Positions 34,886 through 45,435 of a DNA stretch of 64,000 nucleotides are shown one piece after another. The position numbers were made by a program, and so were the translations under genes. The stretch is from Symbiodinium natans (Eukaryota > Sar > Dinophyceae > Suessiales > Symbiodiniaceae), in the NCBI GenBank assembly GCA_905221605.1, contig CAJNDS010002435.1:903277-967276 (forward strand). The letters are read 5' to 3'. The notes beneath the pieces were generated by a model that saw only the letters and a list, made by a program, of their open reading frames with translations, ran no database searches and was not told the origin of the DNA. The number at the start of each line of letters is the position of its first letter. Within the stretch, counting starts at the first letter, position 1.

Positions 34886-35188
34886 GGGGACTCCTGGAAT
34901 CCTTCGAAGGACGTCCGGGAGGGCCTTGAAGATGATCAAGGCAAGGTAAAACCTCACGGCCAAAAGTAAGAAGCTCTACATCTGTTTGTAAGCAGCGTAT
35001 ATGGTTGATGATTGCCTTAGAACCCAAACCGTTTGTGCCTTGAGCGTTGCTTTGCAGTCCAGCCGTGGAAAAACGTGTTTTTGCAGGTGATTCTGAGTCG
35101 TCTCGGTGCCACTGCCCAAACATTCACAAGATGTTTCTGCCAAGCCTGCAAACAGCTTTGTGCGACTTTAGGGAACCCGCCCAAATGA
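34886..35188 (+). CDS. Two-exon segment, unrecognised
   Basis: Exon 34,886-34,945 has GCTGCAG|GGGGAC and CAAG|GTAAAA and encodes exactly 20 codons (SWNPSKDVREGLEDD). The next exon from 35,087 follows TTTTTGCAG|GTGATT and joins in phase, giving TRCFCQACKQLC, then TGA at 35,186. The downstream exon is open in a second frame too, so the exact C-terminus is uncertain. Confidence 0.5.
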
Positions 35189-37480
35189 AGGACAGACAAA
35201 GCTCGACATCCCAAGGCTGAAAGAGGCGCGAAGTGTTCCGGAGCATCTTTCATTCTAGCACAGGTGCTACAGTACGCGAGCAAGCCTAAATAGAACCATC
35301 TGCAGGCAAGGCTGTCGCTGTCGCAGTGTAGGGCACAACTTAACAGGAAAAACTGAGATTGTGGACGGTGACAACGGAACGGAAAAAGGGCGAACCTAAC
35401 ACTGGCGAGCTGGTGGAACCCTGCAGCCTGTGCAGCATGCTTTTGTGTGATTGCTTTCCCTGCCCACGAGTGCACGCAACACACCGTCTAGCAGCACGCC
35501 TCATCCATGTAGGACCACTAGCCACGCAGCGAAATCAAGAGGCCTTGGCGGCACCGATCGGCGCTTCGCTGAGGAGACTGTTAAGTTTTCTGCGATTACT
35601 TAGCCGGCGCCTTGTGCTCAAGGTTTCAAGATGTGTCATGTGAATGAGTCCACTCTACGGACGGCATGTGGGGCCGATTCTGTCGAAGGGTGCAAAGGAA
35701 TTATTGAGAAGAACTATTAGAAGTACGGCTTGAAGGCATTCCGTGCGCAGCCTCACTCCGCAAAAAAGGGTGGTGTCACCACTGTCGCCTTCAACTTCCA
35801 AAATTGTAAAGCCTTGGCGTCTGGCTTGCTATGGCACTGATTGTCCCATGGACCATGTATGCAAGCTTGCGCCTGGCCCTTCGTCGTCTAACTATCTTGT
35901 CTCGAACAAAAAATGTTTTGTAGTCCTGTCTTTGGACCCTTGATCTGAGTCGCCAAGGATCGTGGATCCTGGGCGCGACCCCACGCTCCCAAACGCAAGG
36001 GGCCCAACCACCATGAAGAAGCGCGTAAGCAAATCAAGCCGTCACTTCATGCTCAGCACTCCGACAGTCCAAGCACTTGCCTGGTTAAGCAAACAAGAGC
36101 AGTCTCAAACCAAACTATGCCTCGCTCTCAGGTAGTCATCGGCGTCAACTACGGCCTTTCCACAGGTACATTCCGAGGCCCAGTGGAAAAAAAATGTGCC
36201 CATGAATCCTGGAACCGCATTGATCGCGAGGGTTGGCTGCAAGCTGTACTGTAAGTTTGGAAAACATCTACTGCAGGTAGGCCCGGATGGAGGCGAGACC
36301 GAACAGTCGCAAAAGACTAAGCCTGGCCGCCGCATATTAGCATACCAGGCAAAAGTTTGCAAGTTCTACAAGATTGTTCGAGACGACACTTGACAAAAAA
36401 CAAACCTGCTTACAGTTCGACATGGCCCTGGGACTTTGACAGGCTGGCGACCCATCTTCTTTGTAGCAGCCTCCCCGCATGCGGGGCTGCTGTTTTCAGA
36501 TCTGTTCCGCTTCGAAGGGTGTGGTTTATAGAGAACAGAGGAGACTTCCGCGTGACCTGGAAACGGCTGTGGAAGATGCTGCGATTTCTAGTGGAGGCAG
36601 AAGCTGGTGCTGCCCAAATGTGCCCGCTGCAGAGATGTTTGATTTTCGCAAGCTACCATCAATGTACAAAAGCATGAGGTCTTAAGGCGAATGCGTTCTG
36701 GTATACGACGTAGAGACTTCAGGCGCGTTACTGCACCAAGAAGGCCCAAAAGCTCTCCGTACTTTTGCCTCATCCTTGCACTTCCTTGCGCCAGAACTTC
36801 AGGCTTCTTGTGCCCCACAACCTACACCCCAAGTAAGCGGGGCCGCCGCCTACTACTGAAGCATTGGCTCAGACCATCGCAGTCAGACCTGGGGGCCCAA
36901 AGGGGGCCGGAGGGAACTGCGCCCTGTCGCAGGCTTCGGTCGCCTTCCCCAGCAAACCTGTGGAGTGCTTGGCCGCGGGGGGCTTGGCGCGGGCCCCCTT
37001 GCTCTCCGATGGCGTTTTTTGAAGCTGCCGACAGTACCACAGAAAACAGTCGTGATTTTTTTGCTAAAGCTGCTCCCTAAAACCTTAAAAACCCTCCCTG
37101 TAAAGAGTTAAAAAGTTTAAAGAGCCAGAGCAGTGGCTCTCGCGAGGCGGCTTCGTGCTCCAAGGGCTCCCTGGCCCGCACCCTGGAGCGCATTCATGAA
37201 AGCTCTCGGAGGTTTTCAAATATTCATTAGATAATATAGATATAGATTTAGACATCATGAGATCTGTAGATAGGTATACCAAATATGCATGATGGTCAAA
37301 GCGCCTGGCGGTCTCCGGGCCCCGCCCGCGTCCGGTAGTAGAATGCCCTCGTAGAATACAAATGGGAAACCTGAAGCCCAAACCTTAACCCCGCTCACAA
37401 GAACCCCCCCAGTTTTTCCCTTCAAAAGCAACGAGTGTCTTCCCTGCAGTGCGATGTTTGCTCAGTAGGCGGGGGTGGCA
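35189..37480. other. No firmly supported gene
   Basis: Open frames near 36,480-36,690 and 36,690-37,080 (the latter ends FFEAADSTTENSRDFF) are plausible but unsupported by splice signals. Confidence 0.35.
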
Positions 37481-37488
37481 AAAAAGAA

Positions 37489-37508
37489 CCTAAACCCTAA
37501 ACCCTCAA
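37489..37508. repeat. Interstitial telomere-like tract
   Basis: CCTAAACCCTAAACCCTCAA, two to three CCCTAAA units, 25 bases before a small ORF. Confidence 0.75.
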
Positions 37509-37530
37509 CCTTTCTTAAGCCCTTTCAACC

Positions 37531-37734
37531 ATGGACCAGGCTAGTGCCCTGCAGTGTGTTGCGAGAGAGGTCAGCAGTGGCAAAAAAAAAAAAGCCCTCA
37601 ACCTGCAGGCTGAACCGCTACTTCGCCGTGCGCACTTGGGGACCCCAGCTGGTGCTTCCAAAGTGAAGCAAGGAGTCCGCGAAAGGCGGCGCGTGGAGAT
37701 CCTGGCGACCAACGGCGACAAGGTGTCCCCTTAA
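37531..37734 (+). CDS. Small basic protein, 67 residues
   Basis: A complete ATG-TAA frame with even coding character: MDQASALQCVAREVSSG, a Lys run from a 12-base A tract, then VKQGVRERRRVEILATNG. The A tract is a slippage-prone site. No homology is recognised. It could be a real small gene or the end of a retroposed copy. Confidence 0.45.
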   Translation: MDQASALQCVAREVSSGKKKKALNLQAEPLLRRAHLGTPAGASKVKQGVRERRRVEILATNGDKVSP

Positions 37735-38063
37735 AAGTGTACGATTCCTCCGCGAAATATAAAGGACATGAAAAGCACATGTACACACCGTTTTTGATGC
37801 TCTTAGCTGCTACTTCGTCTGTACACGCCCAAAAAATTGGTTCGTTTCCCTGGTCATCTATATATACCCCCAAAGCGCCCCATTTTTCTTGTAGTTTCGA
37901 ATGTTCATAGACCCTGTGAAATCCGCAAGAAGTGCCTAGAGCAACTGGGTAGTCCCTACAGCATACCTAAGCTAAAGCCCTACAAAACTCTTTTGTCATC
38001 CAAAGTAGAGGCCAACAACTCCTACGCTTCTGCGTCCCGGGCGAGGGAGCCAGAGCTCTGCAG

Positions 38064-38195
38064 GAAGATGCGCCACCGCCTCCCCCAGTGGGCCCTTGAA
38101 GCTCAGCAGAAGGGGGTCATCCTCCGAAGGAAAATGGATGCGAGGGCTTTCTGGGGCTATTCTGGGATTTCTTGTTTTGACTTAGAGATTTGCAC
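38064..38195 (+). CDS. Exon candidate, basic helix
   Basis: CTCTGCAG|GAAGATG opens KMRHRLPQWALEAQQKGV and RRKMDARAFWG. It lies inside an unusually long open frame (37,837-38,784) whose downstream half overlaps better-supported exons in another frame. The 3' end is not defined. Confidence 0.35.
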
Positions 38196-38390
38196 AAAAA
38201 CCACAGCTTGTGTGGCATTTTGCGTGAAAATCCGAGGCAGGAGCTACTGGAGACCTGGAGTCACTTTAGGGGGCCTTCGAGTGGAAGCTTCTGCCCAGCT
38301 CCCTCTCCTCCTAGCCCTCGGCTGGCCCAGCGACTTTTGGGAGATGCCCTGGGCTGCCTGTGAACCTGATGCTTGGCATTGCTTAGCTAC

Positions 38391-39023
38391 CCGGGCGGGT
38401 GGCGGAGAAATGAGGGGCTTTGCGGTGGAGTGGAGGACAATACGATCGTGTCTTACATGTGTCCAATTGTCCAGGACGGCGCCCTGCCCGCCCACGGCTC
38501 GAAGCCAACGCACGAATCATGCGCCGACGGCGGCCCGCGGTTCCCGATGTGCACCTTGGCTTTCTCATTTCACATGCATCGGAGTCTATCGGGTACTGTC
38601 GGAGCTTCGCCCCACCCCCCCCCCCCCCCCCCCCCCTCGCCTCGACAGCCAAGCGCTGGCCCAAGGTTCGTGCACATGCAGACTGAAGATATCTTGTGAG
38701 AATTCATCAGAGAGATCTGTTTGTTACTTTGTGTCCAAGCAAACCCCCCCATCCCTGCAGCGCCACAGAGGAAGCGGAATTTAAGTTTCCAAACTCTTTG
38801 GGCCGCTTGTCGGACTCTGGGCTGGACTACGACGCGCTGTGTTGCCCCTCGGAGAAAAGACGTCCCTGTTGTTGTGCAAGCGGTAGGGCCCCGCTAGGGT
38901 CTTGTTGCTTGCTTACCGTTTGCGGTGTCGGGGCTTACAGTTACTTGATTCTCGGATGTAGCCTTGGGTCCATCTGGTTTTCACAAAGGCATGAAGATTC
39001 TTGGATCAACGGGCTCGGGTCCG
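38391..39023 (+). CDS. Four-exon gene segment, Cys-rich and acidic parts
   Basis: Exons are 38,391 (start approximate)-38,597, 38,649-38,695, 38,761-38,882 and 38,989-39,023. All donors are GT (ACT|GTCGGA, CTT|GTGAGA, GCG|GTAGGG, CCG|GTGTAA) and phases agree at every junction. The first intron contains a 22-base C run directly before its CAG, and the second also has a C-rich tract. Visible words are EDNTIVSYMCPIVQDG, RFVHMQTEDI, EEAEFKFPNSLGRLSDSG and GMKILGSTGSGP. No domain is recognised. The 3' end is open. Confidence 0.6.
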
Positions 39024-39599
39024 GTGTAAGCAGTGCTTCCAGATATGTTCACACTGGCGAGTTCGCGGACATCTGGCCTCCACTTTTTTTGCGCCACTAC
39101 AGCTCCAGCGACGAGTGCCTTGGCGGTGAAGAATGTGCAGACCTGCATTCTCGGCTGAGACATGGAATGGCCACGTTTGTCCCCTACCCTTGGTAACTTA
39201 GGCCCTACCCCTTTGCTGTCAGCTTTTCTGAACAGCTATACACAGCTCCTTTTTTCACCCCAATCACCGTGCCCGAAGTAGGTCTGGTCAAACTACCAGA
39301 TGCTTTGAGCACTTTGAGGTGGTGTGTGGAGATGGGCTGGTGCTACTGTGAGGTTTGCTACGAATCTTCCGGGACCCTCCGGCCGGACGTGTAATTTGGT
39401 CCAGGACCCCGTATTCGGGCATCTCATGGGGCTAAACTTTATCATTGTTGCCCTGGCCACTGAGCCTCCGAAAAACTGGCCCAAGACAGCCGCGAGCTCT
39501 AACCCCTAACCCCCGGGCCCCCAGATGCAGGAGGTGTAGTTGCGGACAGACAAGATCACGTGCGATTTTTCGGACTTCCTTTTGCGCCACGGGCCCTGC
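39024..39599. other. Probable intron or intergenic DNA
   Basis: Frames on both strands around 39,320-39,600 oppose each other and none has paired splice sites. Confidence 0.35.
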
Positions 39600-39813
39600 T
39601 GAGTGCAAAAAAAGCAACTTCACAGCCCAGAAGCCCAACCCCCCAGCCGCCACGACACAACATCCGTCCATGCCTTTAGCGAACAAGAGTCCACTAAACG
39701 CTAGTTCGAGTGCAGGTGGAGTGTGTCATGACACCCCCTTCGGCGAGTGTTTCGTGCACTTGAAACACATCGATGTCAGCGACAGTTTTCAAGAGTTTCT
39801 CTATGCAGCTTGA
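39600..39813 (+). CDS. C-terminal exon candidate
   Basis: The frame ending in TGA at 39,811 reads DTPFGECFVHLKHIDVSDSF, then EFLYAA. Upstream it is Ser/Asn/Pro-rich. The start is approximate. The product is not recognised. Confidence 0.4.
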
Positions 39814-40458
39814 ATGCGCTTCTATAAGAAAGCGCGACTGACGAGTGAAACGGAAATGCACGCGTGCGGCACAGAGCAGAGAAAACATGTGACGCAGAGA
39901 CGGCTGTCGACAAGGAGTGGAGGCCGGATTGGTTCGGGGTTGGGCGGACATCTCAAGATTTTGTGGTTGGTTTTGCGGGGAGGGGAAGTAACTTGGAGAT
40001 AGTCAGAAATTTGGACGAGACTGGCAAGACGTGAAGGTTGAGAGCGACTTTGCCAGGCTGTTTCTGCCATTATGTCTAGAATTCCTTGCTGTGCCCATGT
40101 ACATCCTCAGGCCATCGCTGTGAGTTTCCTTGCGAGGTATGAAAAAAGTCGAAGAGAGAGGTTAAGAGCAAACCACAGCCCCCCAGCTCAGTGATGTGTT
40201 CTTCGGGAAGGCCGTGGCGAATCCGCGACTGGACGCAGGCAAAACCCGGTGATTTAGCCTTCACGGCGGCCAGGCAAGTTTAGTGTTAGGCCAGTTGGGG
40301 AGGAACTGATGATTTGCTGCAGTGTGATTTGCTGTGGTCTAGTCTAGGAACCGGGGCGTAAAGCACTGTCGGAGTACCATGGCGGGGCACAGCGGTTCAT
40401 TTGGTGCAGCCCGAGGTTGCGAAGCTGCTCGAGGGCTGCTTCCTGCTGCTTTCTTGCA

Positions 40459-40716
40459 GACGAGGGCCAAGGGAAAGAATCCCAGGCTCATAGGCTCATA
40501 AATTGCGCATTCTTGCGTTTACGGATGGTTATGGATGCTAATGTGGCTTCAAGTTGTAGTCTCCGATGGTCTTGCTTTCGTCGCCAGAGACTTGAACCGA
40601 GCGTGTGGCGGAGAGGAGGTGCCCAGGCTGCCCAGGGCCCTCGAGTGGGAGCACAGGTCCCTGTGTCTACACCAAAGGCCGCCGAAGATTTCACTTGGTT
40701 CCAAGGAGTGCCCTGA
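40459..40716 (+). CDS. Exon candidate
   Basis: TTTCTTGCAG|ACGAGGGC opens DEGQGKESQAHRLINCAFLR, and the frame ends STPKAAEDFTWFQGVP then TGA. The middle is less convincing, so an internal intron may exist. Confidence 0.35.
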   Translation, partial: DEGQGKESQAHRLINCAFLRLRMVMDANVASSCSLRWSCFRRQRLEPSVWRRGGAQAAQGPRVGAQVPVSTPKAAEDFTWFQGVP

Positions 40717-40818
40717 CCCTCTGCCTGGAGTTCACCAGAACCAGGCCACTTTGCACTTGTATGGGCTGTAGGCCGGAGCAGCTCTTGCACTTTCGCTTTG
40801 GGAGGTGGTCTGTTGCAG

Positions 40819-40920
40819 CAGATCGGATCTGTTTCCGCAACCACCCTCGAGGCGGGCTTGGCCAGGCTGTACCTGCTGCTTGGAAAACTACCGAGGCTGG
40901 CCCGGGGCTACAGCGGCTAG
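40819..40920 (+). CDS. Exon candidate, hydrophobic helix
   Basis: TGTTGCAG|CAGATC opens SVSATTLEAGLARLYLLLGK and ends in TAG at 40,918 with a complete frame. A GC donor just before the stop is possible. Confidence 0.4.
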   Translation, partial: QIGSVSATTLEAGLARLYLLLGKLPRLARGYSG

Positions 40921-41707
40921 ACCGCAGGGTTCGTCGATTTGCCTGGACCGTATGCAGGAAAGAGGACAGTTAGTTTCTTACTGCTCGGTTGAGAAGTCAG
41001 ACTTGGTGAGACTCTGCCATGCAATTGCCACGTTCAGCTTGGATGCGGCCCGCTGAGCGCCGTCGAGCTTCCTCCGAACAAGCCTCCGGCCAGAGGGCAA
41101 GCTGGAGACGAGGGACCGGCAAAACAACCTGGGTTACCGAGTCGGCGCTGGAACTCTAAGTCAGAAATAAAACACTATAAAACACTGCTTTGAGCCTTTG
41201 AGCTTTTCCAGGAGAGCCCGCTAATATTGCATGCAGGGCTGGACCCTCCCAGATGTAGTCCGTTTTCTTTGCCTCCGACACGGCTTGCAAGGCTTCGGAA
41301 CAGGCACGTGCCTCTCAGCTGCAGCATGCATTCAGCAAGCTGCGAGGCGAAGCCATGACTTGTAACAAAGCGCGTCCCGATGTGTCACAGCAACAGGCGG
41401 ACCACATCATCACACTCTTGTGTTGATTCATTGTGTTGCATGGTGGCTGTGCCTATGGCTGAGGATTGTCATCCGAGTGCGAAAGCCAGCTCCCCACTTT
41501 GGCTTCCCTGTTTGTGCGGATTGGACGCACTCGGAGGACGGCCAAGACGGCCTCAACATTGTGAGAGATTCTGATTGTTTCTGAGAGGTGTAACCAAAGG
41601 GTCTGTGTAGTTGAGCATGAAAGTCTGCCAGTTTTTTGGCACCTAGAACGAAGCAATGCAAAGGAATGAGGCCAACTTTTCTTTCACCACACGTTCACGC
41701 CACCAAG

Positions 41708-41851
41708 GCAAGTTGGGCCATCTCCTACCGACTGGTGCTGGCGAAAAAAGGGACTTCGGCGTCGCTGGTCGAAAGCTGCCTGACTTCAAGCAAAGCGTTC
41801 TCGACATTTCTCGAAGGCAGTCGGCAGGCTGCCGTCAAACCGCTCAAAAAG
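41708..41851 (+). CDS. Internal exon, 48 codons
   Basis: The acceptor CACCAAG|GCAAGT and donor AAAAAG|GTAATT enclose exactly 48 codons reading SWAISYRLVLAKKGTSASLV and FLEGSRQAAVKPLKK. A second frame is open too but is less protein-like. The family is unknown. Confidence 0.5.
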
Positions 41852-42656
41852 GTAATTGACAGTGGTTAGAGGGTTGAAGGCCGCTTTGGAAACATGACAG
41901 CAAGCAATCACGATATTTCTTGCCGCGAGGTTGAAAAGAGATTCCAAGATTCTAGACCGGACCGGGCCAAGCCGCGCAGCTTAGGAGACCGCTGATGTTG
42001 GCCAGCAGGCACCTCGCTGGGCTCCGCAGATGTGGACGCACGGTACATTGAATGAGTTTTCAATGTGAGTTAGAAAGAGACGGTAAGAGCCTTTGCCGCC
42101 CGGTTCGCGTATTGTTTGAGAGGCACGTTGCTTCCGCGCTGGCTTGATCTTTGGACAGCCACACTGCCCGAGTTCTTGGCGGTGGCCAGCTCTTGGGACA
42201 AGATGGAGAATTGAAACGCCTTGTTGGAACGCTGTGAAGGGTTGTTTCCCTACCATTACAGCAGGAAGACTTTGCATGCGAGCCCGTAGTGCACGTCGGC
42301 AAGTTAGCCTAGTACCGTTTTCATGGTAGCTGGTTTCCTGTGAAGGCATCTTCGCCTTCGCCTTAATCACTTGTCAGGCAGGCATTCGCCACCCGTTCAA
42401 AAAGATGCCCTGTCCTCCTTCTACTACGATCCTTGACTGCTAAGTGCGGATCAATCTGTTGAAGAGTCCTGAAAGTCCGTGTGATTTGTGTTGTTTATTT
42501 CCCGCAGCAACAGAAAGGCGGCCTAATCCAATATCCAAACACCTTTCATTCCTGCTATGCTGCGTTTTTGCTTCCTACGAAGTCGCCTGAGAATTCGGAT
42601 CTGAGCAGAGTTGAGGCAAGCTAAGTTCATCGTCACCGTTCAACCATTTTGGATCT
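41852..42656. other. No firmly supported gene
   Basis: A 129-codon minus-strand frame at 41,981-42,370 is within chance expectation and lacks splice support. Confidence 0.35.
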
Positions 42657-43181
42657 GTGCCACTTAGTATGGCGCAGCATGGGCTAAGAACATACCCCAA
42701 AATGCAACTGTCCCACCTGACGTCGGCGTCCCGTGTTCCTGAACTCACACGCATGTCATCCACCCCAAGCGGGCCTTGTCGACCGTGGTGCCCAACCTGT
42801 GCGTTTGCGATCGGTAGAAGTCCAAGCAATGCTGTAGTAAACCAACTGATCTCGTCTGCCAAGGAGCACTACACACAGGAGGAAGCACCCAACAAAGATT
42901 GCCAAGCTGGCGTGGGTGAGGTCCTCCTGCGCAGCCGTAGTTTCCGGGCTGCCATTCCTGGTTTTGTGCGCCTCGCGACCCCTTCTGGGTTGTTGATGAA
43001 ATCCTTAAGCTGGTGCTGTGGGAGTGCTGTGGGATTGCTGTGGTGTTTGGCGTTTCAACTATCCGAGATGAGCGTGGGCCGACTTGTTTTAGTTTTAGTC
43101 TTCCCAACTCTGTCTAGCACATGCGGCAGAAGGTTTCTGGAAGCATTTGTTCGGCTCTTCGCAGCCCTTGCTGCCTTCTAG
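42657..43181 (+). CDS. 174-codon ORF, hydrophobic C-terminus
   Basis: The frame contains AVVNQLISSAKEHYTQEE, then two hydrophobic stretches (SAVGLLWCLAF and LVLVLVFPTL) that could be membrane segments. It overlaps open minus-strand frames, so it may be a shadow. It ends in TAG. Confidence 0.3.
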   Translation: MPLSMAQHGLRTYPKMQLSHLTSASRVPELTRMSSTPSGPCRPWCPTCAFAIGRSPSNAVVNQLISSAKEHYTQEEAPNKDCQAGVGEVLLRSRSFRAAIPGFVRLATPSGLLMKSLSWCCGSAVGLLWCLAFQLSEMSVGRLVLVLVFPTLSSTCGRRFLEAFVRLFAALAAF

Positions 43182-43256
43182 AAGCTAGAAAGCTTAGATT
43201 CACAGCAACTTTTTGGTTGCTGATTTGAGCCCCCCCGCCAGATTGCATGCTGGGAG

Positions 43257-43311
43257 GCTTCACCAAGTTTACGACCTGCTGCGGGAATTCCAGTATGAGC
43301 TCCTTGAATCA
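43257..43311 (+). CDS. Internal exon
   Basis: GGGAG|GCTTCACC and AATCA|GTGAGTGA, the latter close to a perfect donor, enclose LHQVYDLLREFQYELLES. It begins by completing a codon and ends in phase 0. It probably belongs with exons upstream that were not resolved. Confidence 0.5.
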
Positions 43312-43544
43312 GTGAGTGACGTGTCACATCGTGAATCAATCGTGCCACCTCTGCGCTTTGCTTTCTGGTATTCTGAACTTTTCCTTTTGAGGCCCAAAAA
43401 CACAGACGTCTCATCATTTTCTTGTGCGTTCTGAGTTCCAGAAATCAGGCAAGGCTTCGTGCCACTGAGCTCAAACCCTGAACACCGATTTGAATGTCGC
43501 AGCCGACCAGTTCCTGCAGCTACCACCCTTTGTCAAGCACCCCC

Positions 43545-43650
43545 ACCTCTCTCTCTCTCTCTCTCATCTCTCTCTTCTCTCTCTCCTCATCTCTCGAATA
43601 TATATATATATATATATATATTATTCGTATTATACATATACATATATAAC
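43545..43650. repeat. CT and TA microsatellites
   Basis: (CT)n with CTCATCTCT interruptions is followed directly by (TA)n. Confidence 0.9.
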
Positions 43651-43718
43651 GGTATGTATATCTAGAGGCCTTGCGGCACGGGACGGCCTGGCCGTCTGAA
43701 AGCTGAAACTACTCGGGT

Positions 43719-43737
43719 TGGGGTTTAGGGTTTAGGG
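43719..43737. repeat. Interstitial telomere-like tract
   Basis: GGGTTTAGGGTTTAGGGG on the plus strand, opposite in orientation to the two other tracts, and placed at the edge of a GAA tract. Confidence 0.8.
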
Positions 43738-43744
43738 GCGCAGG

Positions 43745-43950
43745 GAGTCGGGACGTAATCAAGAATAAAGGGAAAAAGAAAAAAAGAAGAAGAAAAGAAA
43801 GAAAATATAGAGAATAAGAAAAAAAGAAGAAGAAAGAAGAAACAGAATCAAAAGAAGAATAACAAGAATTAGAAGAATAAGAAAACTGAAGAAGAATAAA
43901 AGACAAAGAAGAATTACACAGACAGAAGAAAAGAAGGAAAGAAAGACAGA
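43745..43950. repeat. Purine (GAA)n tract
   Basis: About 200 bp of A/G-only plus strand with GAA, AAG and GAAGAATAA words. Pure purine tracts of this length can form triplex structures. A TGTGAGTGAG-type repeat follows at 44,000-44,095. Confidence 0.85.
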
Positions 43951-44579
43951 TTAAAGGACCGGATAACCCCATGCAAGTTTTCCATTCAGAAAGAGTAGAG
44001 AAGTGAGAGTGAGAGAAGCGATGGAGTGAGTGTGTGGCCAGTGTGCGTGAGTGAGTGCGTGAGTGTGAGTGTGTGCGGAGTGCGAGTGCGAAACCGCGCG
44101 AAAGTAAAGAGTGACGCGTCAAGAATAATTGCACAAGTAACATGTGTGTCAGTCGTACATTGGTGAGGCGCGACCCCAGGTCGCAGAACCAATGTAGCTG
44201 CCGATCTTTGTTAAATGAAGGGGCGACGCTAGTCGCCGAGTGCGTCTCCTGAGCAAGCGCTTGATCTCCTTCCCAATCCGGTCGGCAGATACAGCGAGTG
44301 TCGGCGGTGCAAGGCCGCTTTCCGCCCATGCGGGGAGATCATCTGTACCTGCACGGCGACATCTAAGCACTCATACTCCACTCGCGTGGGATGCTGGCAC
44401 TGATCAAGGTAGCTACCCGTCGAAATAGTTTCTCGGAGCCGCGCAATCCGCAATTGAACTCGACGTTGGAAGACCTGAGGCCGTCACCGGGTGGTTTGCC
44501 TGGTGTTGGGTGTTGTCGTTGATGAAGCCCTGGAGCACTATTATCTATTAACTTATCTTAACCCGAAGCTCCTAGCGAC

Positions 44580-44593
44580 AGCAACTCTCTCTT

Positions 44594-44650
<57 letters not shown>
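44580..44650. repeat. CT microsatellite
   Basis: (CT)n over about 60 bp. Confidence 0.9.
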
Positions 44651-44853
44651 CTCTTCATCTCTTTGTGTCTGCTCTGTCCAGAAGCACACAGAATACAGCC
44701 GCGCACTCGCACACGCAAACGATGCACACGTACACACAGACACTAAGGCGACCGCCGTTTTAAATAGAGGCCGATCCGATCAGTCGCTGCTCAGGTACAG
44801 CCCTGATTCTTTGCGTATACACGTGTGACCACGTTTCTGACCCAGAGCTGCTG

Positions 44854-45078
44854 ATGCGCATGCAAACTGAAGCAAGAAGCACAGCCGTAATCTCTTGTGT
44901 TTGCAAAGTCGCGGGCATGTTAGCCGAACACTCCGTCATCCTCTCGGCGAGCGGAAGAGACCTGTCAGGTTACGCGAGCAGCAAGCACAACCGGAGGCGA
45001 AAGCTTGAAGCCAAGTCGAAATCTCAACTGCAAGGTTTGCGATATGTCTGCCAAGCGAAGCAACAAGCGCAGCAGTAA
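44854..45078 (+). CDS. Small ORF, 74 residues
   Basis: A complete ATG-TAA frame reads VAGMLAEHSVILSASGRDLS and then a Lys/Arg/Gln-rich tail. It lies upstream of nothing recognised and on the strand opposite the AP2-ASCH gene. It could be chance. Confidence 0.3.
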   Translation: MRMQTEARSTAVISCVCKVAGMLAEHSVILSASGRDLSGYASSKHNRRRKLEAKSKSQLQGLRYVCQAKQQAQQ

Positions 45079-45435
45079 GCTTTTGTCTTTGCAAAGTCGC
45101 GTGCGCCAGAGCTTCCTAATTCGCGACCATGACTCTCGGGCCATTATGGCAGTCTCCTGCACAAAATAGGTGCTACTCGCCACCGCTGGATCTCCTCCCC
45201 ATTCCGGGTCGGTGCCATGGGGGGATGTCATCCCAATCTGTCCATACAAAACACAGGCCGCCGCGCCGTCGAACTTTCGCAAGACGGCGTCCGTCCTCTG
45301 GCAGGCGGCGAAGACTTGTGTTCAGCTGTCAAAAAAGGAAACTGGATGCAGAGACAGAAACTGCAGCACTCGTCTCATAAGAAAGACATTCATCACAGTA
45401 AATGTCCCTAGCACTTCACTTTCTAGGGCGTTTCC

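Noticed and set aside
37837-38784. A 315-codon plus frame as one gene
   Set aside because: Its 3' half runs over exons at 38,391-38,695 that have matching splice phases in another frame. Only the 38,064-38,195 part was kept as an exon candidate.
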